In this document: positions 1-6,526 of the stretch, piece after piece
How the letters are laid out: each line of letters opens with the position of its first letter
Position numbering within the stretch: position 1 is the first letter of the stretch
NCBI GenBank assembly: GCA_965226215.1
Contig: CBDDCH010000001.1
Span: 310,001 to 374,000, forward strand
Length of the DNA: 64,000 nucleotides
Source: G963668345 sp965226215
GTDB lineage: Bacteria; Acidobacteriota; Terriglobia; Bryobacterales; UBA6623
Reading direction: 5' to 3'
Notes under the pieces: model-generated
What the model was told of the DNA's origin: nothing
Databases searched by the model: none
The model's input: only the letters and a program-made list of their open reading frames with translations
Program-made: the position numbers and the translations under genes

Positions 1-223
1 GGAGATTGTTGACAACTTCCCGCCAGTTCGAAGTCCGCTCGGCTTCCGGGAAAAGATCCGCTTCGGCAGGCGGTTTGGAGAGGACGGACCGCGAGCAAAG
101 GGCTTTGACGTTCAGCGAAAAACCCAGCTTGCCGGCAATCTGTGCGGCGTTGTCGGAAAGGATACGAAGTGTACCCCGGCCGACGTTTCCTAATCCGATA
201 ATTGCGACGTTAATTTCAGACAC
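1..223 (-). CDS. hom: Homoserine dehydrogenase, N-terminal part (cut by window edge)
   Basis: Reading leftward from a GTG codon, the translation begins (V)SEINVAIIGLGNVGRGTL, a Rossmann NAD(P)-binding start with the GxGxxG fingerprint, followed by an ILSDNAAQIAGKLG helix and VKALCSRSV, the pattern of bacterial homoserine dehydrogenases. The enzyme reduces aspartate semialdehyde to homoserine in threonine and methionine synthesis. About 74 codons are present; the catalytic and any ACT domain lie outside the window. A TATAAT on the same strand at 237-232 sits only 8 bases before the GTG, so the message may have almost no leader. A malate/lactate-type dehydrogenase is a less likely alternative. 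Confidence 0.8.
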   Translation of the reverse strand, partial: MSEINVAIIGLGNVGRGTLRILSDNAAQIAGKLGFSLNVKALCSRSVLSKPPAEADLFPEAERTSNWREVVNNL

Positions 224-282
224 AGGTTCCCATTATAGGGGATCAACTGGGCCCGCCAGCGACCAGAAAGTTGTCCAATGCA

Positions 283-331
283 AGATGATCCTGAACCGGG
301 GGGAGTGTTTCCAACACGAGATGATCCTGAA
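283..331. repeat. Pair of 13-bp direct repeats before integrase remnant
   Basis: AGATGATCCTGAA occurs at 283-295 and again at 319-331, just ahead of the truncated integrase reading frame. They could be leftovers of the end of the mobile element that supplied that frame; this is inference. Confidence 0.4.
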
Positions 332-378
332 GCGACGGCAGCGGGGAGAGGGCACACGGCGGGTGAATGCGAGTCACC

Positions 379-630
379 ATGGAGAAGGCCGAAAGTCTCA
401 CGCTGGAGCAGATGCGGGAATTTCTGATGGCCAGCGAAGAGCTGGATTTGGCCCTGGCCCGCCGAACCGAGATCTACGATCTGGTCGAGCGCACTCTGCG
501 GAGACAGCGCTACCTCGAATGGACCAAAAAAGACAAAGGCGTCGTGCGCCGCTATCTGGTCAAGATCAGCGGACTCAGCTTGGCGCAGATCACGCGGCTG
601 ATGCGGCGCTATGGCGACCTTGTCTTTTAG
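379..630 (+). pseudogene. N-terminal fragment of an integrase/transposase
   Basis: The frame encodes about 83 residues starting MEKAESLTLEQMREFL and containing EIYDLVERTLRRQRYLEW, then VVRRYLVKISGLSLAQITRLMRRY. This helix-turn-helix layout resembles the start of integrase-core (rve) transposases common in acidobacteria and proteobacteria, where the last motif precedes the DDE catalytic domain. Here the frame stops directly after RRYGDLVF, so the catalytic domain is absent and the gene cannot be functional. An in-frame upstream ATG at 367 is possible, but the ATG at 379 fits the family start. Neighbouring direct repeats support a decayed element. I recognise the family from memory of its N-terminal pattern only. 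Confidence 0.6.
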
Positions 631-663
631 TCTGTCTGGCATTCTTTTGTGCTCCCTCTTCGG

Positions 664-704
664 CTAGCAGCCCGTGGTGAAAGTAAACGTCGCGAAAAAT
701 CGGA
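664..704 (+). repeat. Partial copy of repeat family A
   Basis: CTAGCAGCCCGTGG (664-677) followed by AAAAATCGG (695-703) matches the left end of the longer family A elements at about 40.0 and 42.8 kb. The right half is not recognisable here. A small hairpin, AAACCGATTCGTCGGTTT, lies nearby at 787-804. Confidence 0.5.
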
Positions 705-850
705 ACGTCAGTGAACCTGAACTCCGTTCACCGTACACAAAAGTGGCACGCTGCACGCGCCTGAGGAACTTTTCGGGTGTGCCGCAAACCGATTCGTCGG
801 TTTGTGGCTTGCGAACCCGCCGGGCCTTGCCGATGTGGGCGAAGACATTG

Positions 851-898
851 GTAGGGACAAGCGATCTCGCCTGTCCCTAGCCGCCGAAGGCGGCTCGT
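851..898 (-). repeat. Repeat family D, two-hairpin element
   Basis: One hairpin is the pair AGGGACAAGC / GCCTGTCCCT (852-879); the second, GCCGCC-GAA-GGCGGC, follows at 880-894. The same two hairpins occur in the opposite orientation near 60.95 kb, and the first alone near 14.65 and 61.2 kb. It lies downstream of the frameshifted oxidoreductase and could act as its terminator. Confidence 0.6.
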
Positions 899-917
899 CC
901 AGCTCGCCAGACTACTG

Positions 918-2001
918 CTAGGGCCTGCTTCCCCCCGCGCGCTCGAACCTAACCGTCTCCCCCGTTCTTGCGCTCTCATACCCGGCGAAGACCAAGCGAA
1001 GAATCTCTCGAGCCTCTCGGGCTCCCGCTAGCGGGGGAGGGGACTGCCGCATCTCTTCGAGGAAAAACTTGAGATGTTCAGCCGTGGCCGAGGCAAATTC
1101 TCCCTTTTTCGAAGAGGAGTACACCCGCGAGCGGCCCTCCACTTCCGCTCGCGCCTGACCTCCCTTGAGCAGACCTGCTTTCACAACCGGGCGGCCGGCG
1201 TTCCGCGACCACTCCACGCTGAAGCGCGCCACACCGCCGAGTGAAAGCCTCAGTGAGGCGTTTTCGCAATCGAGGCGCATCTCCAGGTACTTTTCCGGAG
1301 CATGGCTCACGCGGTTGAACGAAAACGTGGCCAGTCGCTCTTCGGGGAACGTCAGGCTGGCGTGCACGAGTACATCGGCATCGTATTCGGGGCGACAGCG
1401 GGGAATGTCCGCGTGAAGCGACGCGGGTAGGGAATCGAAAAAAACAAACCAAATCGAGCGCGTGGGTGCCGAATTCATACAGCACGTACTGCTTCAATTG
1501 GCTCCGCCAATTGGTCTCTCGCTCAGGCGGATGGAACATGTGCTGCCAGCATTGGACGTAATAAAGTCTCCCGAACTCACCTTGGTTAAGCCGACGCTTC
1601 GTTTCCCGGTAGAAGCTCATGAAGCGATATTGGTTGTTGACGCGCAGCAAGCGTTGCTTCTCTTGGGCTAGTTCAATAACTCGATCCGCTTCCTCCAGGT
1701 TCGGCATAAACGGTTTTTCGCAGAAGACATGGGCCCCGGCCTCGAACGCCAACCGGCAGATCTCGAAGTGCGAATTCGGCGGAGTGCCGACAATGATGAC
1801 CTCGGGGGTTGTAGCCGCGAGCATTCGCTCGACCGTCTCGAACGTCTGAGGGATTCCGTACTTCTGGGCCATTTTGTCCCGCGCTTGCGAGTTGAGGTCG
1901 CAGCCGGCGACGACCTCGATTTCGGGAACCGCCCGGCAGGCCGGCAGATGGATGCGATCGGCCACACCTCCCAAACCCACGATTCCAACACGAACACTCA
2001 T
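918..2001 (-). pseudogene. Gfo/Idh/MocA family oxidoreductase, interrupted by a frameshift
   Basis: The first frame starts MSVRVGIVGLGGVADRIHLP, a Rossmann NAD(P) site, and carries the family motif EKPF (VFCEKPFMPNLEEADR) and then NQYRF. After YEFGTHALDLVCFF the reading breaks: the expected continuation (FDSLPASLHADIPRCRPEYDAD and onward to FERAGGSRP) is in the neighbouring frame. The break is in a run of seven T on the coding strand (plus-strand A at 1438-1444); six T would restore one protein of about 360 residues, normal for this family. Members oxidise sugars or related polyols with NAD(P). Either the gene is truly broken, the run slips, or the base is a sequencing error. A TAAGAT on the coding strand lies 9 bases before the ATG. 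Confidence 0.8.
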
Positions 2002-2098
2002 TGGTTGATGATCTTATCACGGGTCTCCGGCACATCATTGCCCATCGTGCACAGCTGAGTTTTTAGTGCGCTAAGCTGGTGCTCTTCGTTGCTCCGAG

Positions 2099-3091
2099 AT
2101 GAACTTCGTTTGTCCGCGATGTAAGGGTGCGCTGTCGTTTTCCAACGACCTATACTCTTGCCCCCGCTGCAACCAAAACTACCCCCTCGTATGTGGAATC
2201 CCCGACTTCCGGATGAACCCGGATCCCTATATTGCCCCCGCGGAAGATCGTAAGAGGGGGAAGTTGTTGGCTGAGTGGGGGCGAGAACGTACCTACGCCG
2301 AGCTTCTGGATTGCTACTTCTCCTTGGCGCCTGATGTCCCCCCAGACCTAGCCAAACGTTGGACGGATCACAAGCTCGCCGACATCGAGATCGCAAGGCT
2401 TTATCTGCTCGACACGCTTGCCCAGCGTCGCTCAGTTTCTGACGGCGCTCTGCTCGACGTGGGTTGCTCATCCGGTGGCTTGCTTGCGGCGGCGCACGTT
2501 CATTTCAGGATACTTGTTGGGGTGGACGTCGCTCTTCGCTGGTTGGTGATCGCGCAGTTGCGGTTGCGGGAAGTGGGTGTCCGGGCGCAACTGGTGTGCG
2601 CGAACGCAGAGTATTTGCCTTTCCCCGACCGAGTCTTCCAACTCGTGACATCCGTGGACGTACTGGAGCATGTACGCGACGCCCAGGCCGCGGTGAACGA
2701 AGCCTTTCGAGTCTCGGCTTCGAGCGCGAAGACCGTCTGCTTTACCAACAACCGCTACGCGCCGATTCCTGATCCGCAGATCGGCGTTTGGGGAGTCGGG
2801 TATCTTCCTCGGTCGTTGCAGGGCCGGTATGCCGTCGGGAGCAGACCGGACATCGGTTCATACCGGGTCGTCATGCGGAGTGGCCGGGAGCTGCAGCGAC
2901 TCTTTCGACAAGCCGGGTACGAGGACATTCGGGTGGCGGCTGCCGGCCTTCACGCCCCTCACGTAAGTAACCGCGTCCTGCATATCGTCATGAAAGTGTA
3001 CAATCGGCTGCGGGTCTTGCCTGGCCTACGATCACTTTTGACGTGGCTGGGGCCGCGTCTGTCGGTGACGGCGATACGGCAGCAGGATTAG
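2099..3091 (+). CDS. SAM-dependent methyltransferase with N-terminal zinc ribbon
   Basis: The first 30 residues contain two CxxC knuckles (C5/C8 and C21/C24), a Trm112-like zinc ribbon with LVCGIPDF after it. A class I methyltransferase fold follows: motif I LLDVGCSSGGLL near residue 120, an acidic motif VGVDVAL, NAEYLPFPD and SVDVLEHV. About 80 C-terminal residues include YLPRSLQGRYAVG and have no motif I know. The substrate cannot be read from the sequence; similar proteins modify lipids, quinones or sugars. It stands alone, diverging from the oxidoreductase on the other strand, with no clear Shine-Dalgarno sequence before its ATG. Confidence 0.8.
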   Translation: MNFVCPRCKGALSFSNDLYSCPRCNQNYPLVCGIPDFRMNPDPYIAPAEDRKRGKLLAEWGRERTYAELLDCYFSLAPDVPPDLAKRWTDHKLADIEIARLYLLDTLAQRRSVSDGALLDVGCSSGGLLAAAHVHFRILVGVDVALRWLVIAQLRLREVGVRAQLVCANAEYLPFPDRVFQLVTSVDVLEHVRDAQAAVNEAFRVSASSAKTVCFTNNRYAPIPDPQIGVWGVGYLPRSLQGRYAVGSRPDIGSYRVVMRSGRELQRLFRQAGYEDIRVAAAGLHAPHVSNRVLHIVMKVYNRLRVLPGLRSLLTWLGPRLSVTAIRQQD

Positions 3092-3329
3092 CGGCTGCTA
3101 GAATTCGCCCGAAAGATCGGGCATGAAAGCGGCAGGATTGCCGGCTGAACTCGAAACTAGGACCGCCAAAAGTGGCAGTCGCTACCTATGTCCCGGTCAG
3201 CTCACCGTGGTGCGGCCCCGGGTACTCAGCTTGAGACCGCGCGGCCATGCTATGCTTTTGGCGCTCTCTTTCGAGTGCGAAGTCCGCTGCCTGTCGAACC
3301 GAACGCAGCGTTGACTGACAGGGGTTCCC

Positions 3330-4817
3330 ATGACGACCGAACAAGATCCGGACTCCTCGACACCTGAGGCGGGCGCTGACCACGGCAGCCTGCCCCCCTG
3401 GGGAAAAGATGATCTCCCGGAGCCGCCGGCGTTTTCGGGCCGCAATCTTTTTCGGGTCATTGGGCCCGGAGCGATCTTGTTGGTGGGCTCGACAGGTGGA
3501 GGGGAGTGGCTAGTCGGACCTGCCGTCGGCGTGCAATATGGCGTCTCGGTTTTCTGGGTGGTCACAATCGCTGTTCTTCTTCAAGTCGTCTTCAATCTCG
3601 AATCACTTCGCTACACGCTCTACACCGGGGAGCCGATGATCAGCGGCATCATGCGCCTTAGCCCGGGGTCGCGGTTCTGGGCGATCGTCTATTCGATTTT
3701 CGGCGTGGCGACGTTAGGACTGCCCTCCCTGGCGGCCGCGTGCGCTGCCGTGCTCTTCGCTGCTTTCGCGGGTCACATGCCGCTGGAATCCGACGGCCAT
3801 GTGCTGGCTTATGTCGGCTATGGGGTCATCGCGCTCGGCGTCGGCATCTTGCTTTTCGGCAAGACGATCGAGCGAATGCTGGAGCACGTGTCGTGGTTCA
3901 TGCTCGTCTTTATCTTCCTGTTCCTCGGCATCGTCAACGTCTTCTTTGTCCCACTCTCGAACTGGAGCGAGACATTCTGGGGCTTCTTCCAGTTTGGCCA
4001 AGTTCCCGAGGGGATTGACGTCGTCCTCCTGGGTGCATTGGCAGCGTCGGCCGGGTCCGGGGGTATCGGCAACTTGGTCATCTCGAATTGGGCTCGTGAC
4101 AAGGGTTTCGGCATGGGGGCGAAGGTGGGGGCTATAGGGAGCGCCTTCGGTCGCCAGCACATTACCCTCTCGCCAACCGGCAAGATCTTTCCGGTCACGA
4201 CTGAGAATCTGCGTCGCTGGAAAGTCTGGTGGAAGTACGTCAAGGCCGATCAGGTGTGGTTGTGGGGAACAGGCGCTTTTCTGGGAATGTTTCTCAATGT
4301 CAACCTGACCACCGCCATCATCCCGCCAGGGTCTGACCTCGCTGGGCCCGCCGCCGGCGCCTATCAGGCCGAGTATATGGCGCGGAATCTGTGGTCGGGG
4401 TTTTGGTTGCTGGCTCTGCTGAACGGGTTTTGGGTCCTCTTCTCCACGCATTTGGCGAACACTGACGTCTTGATCCGGACTGTGACCGACATGATCTGGG
4501 CCGGCAGCCCTCGGGTGCGGGCTTGGCGGCGCGGTAACGCAAGCTCTGTCTACTACATCGCACTGTTCGTTTTCACGGTTTGGGGCCTCTGGGCCATCAA
4601 CTGGGGCACGGCCATGGCCCTATTCAAAGTGGGCGCCAATATCGGCGGCTTGATCCTTGCGTTGGCGGGTTTTCAAGTTCTGCGAGTCAACTCTCGGTTC
4701 TTGCCGAGGGAGCTCCAGCCGCCGCTGTGGAGAAAGTTGGCGCTGGCCGCCTGTAGTGTCTTCTATGGGACGATGTTTTCGATCGTTGTTTGGAGCCAGC
4801 TGAGACAGCTGTTTTAG
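3330..4817 (+). CDS. Nramp-like divalent metal transporter, atypical
   Basis: This 495-residue protein has a soluble, acidic N-terminus of about 45 residues and then about eleven hydrophobic segments. The first begins RVIGPGAILLVG, matching the GPG start of Nramp helix 1. The usual DPGN in helix 1 is replaced by STGGGE, and the MPH of helix 6 by GSGGIGN (ASAGSGGIGNLVISN). Nramp proteins are proton-coupled importers of Mn or Fe; the missing metal-binding residues suggest a different substrate or mechanism. An AGGGG lies 6 bases before the ATG. It converges with the HAD gene, whose stop is only 6 bases past its own. Confidence 0.75.
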   Translation: MTTEQDPDSSTPEAGADHGSLPPWGKDDLPEPPAFSGRNLFRVIGPGAILLVGSTGGGEWLVGPAVGVQYGVSVFWVVTIAVLLQVVFNLESLRYTLYTGEPMISGIMRLSPGSRFWAIVYSIFGVATLGLPSLAAACAAVLFAAFAGHMPLESDGHVLAYVGYGVIALGVGILLFGKTIERMLEHVSWFMLVFIFLFLGIVNVFFVPLSNWSETFWGFFQFGQVPEGIDVVLLGALAASAGSGGIGNLVISNWARDKGFGMGAKVGAIGSAFGRQHITLSPTGKIFPVTTENLRRWKVWWKYVKADQVWLWGTGAFLGMFLNVNLTTAIIPPGSDLAGPAAGAYQAEYMARNLWSGFWLLALLNGFWVLFSTHLANTDVLIRTVTDMIWAGSPRVRAWRRGNASSVYYIALFVFTVWGLWAINWGTAMALFKVGANIGGLILALAGFQVLRVNSRFLPRELQPPLWRKLALAACSVFYGTMFSIVVWSQLRQLF

Positions 4818-4823
4818 CTGGGT

Positions 4824-5615
4824 CTACGAGTCCCACCATCCTGGTAAGTTCGCCACCGAATCGAATACGATGTCCGGTCTAACTTTACCGTCGAGGTCCG
4901 AGGGCTTGAACTTGCCGGTTTTGACCAATGCGCCCTTGAGGCCGGCCGCCTGAGCGCCCCCGACGTCGGTTTCGACATCGTCGCCAATCATGAGCACTTC
5001 GGCCGGCGCCAGTCTAAGCTCGGCGGCCGCCGCATGATAGAAGGGCCGGGCGGGTTTGCCGAGGACTATTGCCTGGCGGCCGGTCGCGTGTTCCAGGGCC
5101 GTGACGAACGGCGCAACGTCGAGCGAAATGCCGTCGGGCGCCAGCCAGTAGCGCGTCATGCCGAGCGCGATCAGCCGAGCTTCCGGGTTGTTGTGCAGCA
5201 GGCGAAACGCTCGATTGAGGGTGCGGTAGTCCCACCTATCGGCGAGGTCGCCGATGACCACGTACGACGCGCCGCTTTCCGCCTCGTCGGGCAGGTGCGG
5301 CAACCCTTCGAACTCGCTCTCGGTTGCGGCGGGAACGAAGAGCGCGACCTGCCCTTCGGGTTGAGACCGCAACCACGCCGCGGCCGCCGCCGGTGGTGTG
5401 AAAATCCGCGACTCCTCGGTCGTTACGCCAAACCGGGCGAGCTTTTCGACAAGAGCGTCTCGTCCCCGCGACGTAGTGTTGGTGACAAACAAATGCGGGA
5501 TCCCTTGGTGCTTGACCCAGGTCGCCACCTCAGCGGCGTTCGGGATGGGCTGTTCGGCGTTGTAGAGAACGCCATCGAGATCGAAGAGTATGCCGCGGAT
5601 GCCTAATCGTCCCAT
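4824..5615 (-). CDS. HAD-IIA family phosphatase
   Basis: The 263-residue protein carries the HAD motifs in order: ILFDLDGVLYN (motif I), FVTNTTSR (motif II), a lysine in VLGKPARPFY, and MIGDDVETDVGGAQAAG (motif III/IV). The long cap between motifs II and III and the TNTTSR sequence place it in the NagD/PGP (class IIA) group, which dephosphorylates small phosphorylated metabolites such as nucleotides, p-nitrophenyl phosphate or phosphoglycolate. The frame stays open upstream for 97 codons, but that part overlaps the PIN toxin gene and has no family character; the ATG before GRLGIRG gives the normal length. Confidence 0.88.
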   Translation of the reverse strand: MGRLGIRGILFDLDGVLYNAEQPIPNAAEVATWVKHQGIPHLFVTNTTSRGRDALVEKLARFGVTTEESRIFTPPAAAAAWLRSQPEGQVALFVPAATESEFEGLPHLPDEAESGASYVVIGDLADRWDYRTLNRAFRLLHNNPEARLIALGMTRYWLAPDGISLDVAPFVTALEHATGRQAIVLGKPARPFYHAAAAELRLAPAEVLMIGDDVETDVGGAQAAGLKGALVKTGKFKPSDLDGKVRPDIVFDSVANLPGWWDS

Positions 5616-5731
5616 GGTGTGTCGTGGAACCTCTTCCCAGCATAAAACTAGTGGTGAGCGTCGCCACGTCGCCGGGACGATCAGGAAGTCTTGTCTAGGA
5701 CAGCCTACTTTCAGCAGCCGGCCTCTCCGCT

Positions 5732-6151
5732 CTAACCACCATGCATGCCGGCCGGGTCGAGCAGCGGCAAGTCGGGAAACATCTTGCGGTAAAAGCCGCG
5801 ATCCCGCGACAAAAGCCGAGATGCCTGCCGAAGGGCATGTGCTCCGATCAGGAAGTCTGTCAGGATTCTTGTCCTCTTCCCACCTCGCCGACGGTAGGTC
5901 CTCCAAATGCGGCCGGCCAGGAAACCGGCACTCCGGCTTAGCGGCTCAACCCGGATTTGACTGTCTCCCAGAAACTCATCGCAGTCTCCCTGCTCGGGGA
6001 AATGAACGGACAGCTCGGCATAGACGAGATGGCAGATGACCAGCAATCCCGCCCCAGCCGCGTTTTCCAAGGCCGTCACCGAGGCGGCGAAGAACTCTTC
6101 ATTGGGCCGCACTATATCCAGCAACACGTTCGTGTCGATGGCCGTTATCAT
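5732..6151 (-). CDS. PIN-domain toxin (VapC-like)
   Basis: The protein starts MITAIDTNVLLDIV, with the first conserved aspartate of PIN nucleases, then has ICHLVYAELS with the conserved glutamate and ILTDFLIGAHAL and LLSRDRGFYRK with the third and fourth acidic residues. PIN toxins cleave RNA, often initiator tRNA or rRNA. Its ATG overlaps the antitoxin stop by ATGA, the arrangement of a translationally coupled toxin-antitoxin pair. Length (139 residues) is normal. The partner is of the AbrB/MazE type. Confidence 0.88.
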   Translation of the reverse strand: MITAIDTNVLLDIVRPNEEFFAASVTALENAAGAGLLVICHLVYAELSVHFPEQGDCDEFLGDSQIRVEPLSRSAGFLAGRIWRTYRRRGGKRTRILTDFLIGAHALRQASRLLSRDRGFYRKMFPDLPLLDPAGMHGG

Positions 6152-6378
6152 CTGCCTCGAACATCCTCCATGAAATCGTCGACGCCCTCGTAGCCCAGAT
6201 CCGTGAAACTATCGCGGCAATAGCCCTTCCACTTGTCGAGGTTCAATTTCGGAGCAGCCTTTTTCAACATGATTTGATCGTTCACCACTTGGAACTCGAC
6301 TTCCTCTCCCGGCGCAAGCCCAAACCTCTCGCGGAGTTGCTTGGGGACCGTCACCTGTCCACGCTCGCCAATTTTCAT
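6148..6378 (-). CDS. AbrB/MazE-type antitoxin
   Basis: The 76-residue protein begins MKIGERGQVTVPKQLRERFGL, the classic SpoVT/AbrB swapped-hairpin DNA-binding motif (GQVTVPK), followed by GEEVEFQVVNDQIML. The C-terminal half (KWKGYCRDSFTDLGYEGVDDFMEDVRG) is acidic and probably wraps the toxin. Such antitoxins bind their own promoter, alone or with the toxin. It is the first gene of the pair. Confidence 0.88.
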   Translation of the reverse strand: MKIGERGQVTVPKQLRERFGLAPGEEVEFQVVNDQIMLKKAAPKLNLDKWKGYCRDSFTDLGYEGVDDFMEDVRGR

Positions 6379-6480
6379 ATTTCTTAGTATGTATCTTATT
6401 TCATATCATGTTAACTTTCTTTTCCCGCCTCGTCAGCAAGAGCATCAATATCTTATAAGTTATTGAAAAGGAGGAACAAA
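6379..6480 (-). promoter_or_regulatory. AT-rich promoter/operator region of the toxin-antitoxin pair
   Basis: The 100 bases before the antitoxin start are strikingly AT-rich compared with the surroundings, with several TATAAG- and TAAGATAC-like boxes on the coding strand and no strong Shine-Dalgarno sequence. Autoregulated promoters of AbrB-type modules are often like this. No exact operator can be fixed by eye. Confidence 0.4.
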
Positions 6481-6526
6481 GGTGCTATGCAGCCGGCCCA
6501 ATTTCGAATTCACGCAGTGGCCGACC

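Noticed and set aside
367..378. Start of the integrase remnant at the first ATG
   Set aside because: The next ATG matches the remembered family start (MEKAESL) better; the extra four codons have no support.
6..680. A 224-codon plus-strand frame across the left edge
   Set aside because: It runs antisense to the homoserine dehydrogenase start and in a different frame from the integrase remnant, and it has no domain features.
5616..5906. Upstream extension of the HAD phosphatase
   Set aside because: It overlaps the PIN toxin gene in another frame and adds 97 residues without HAD features.
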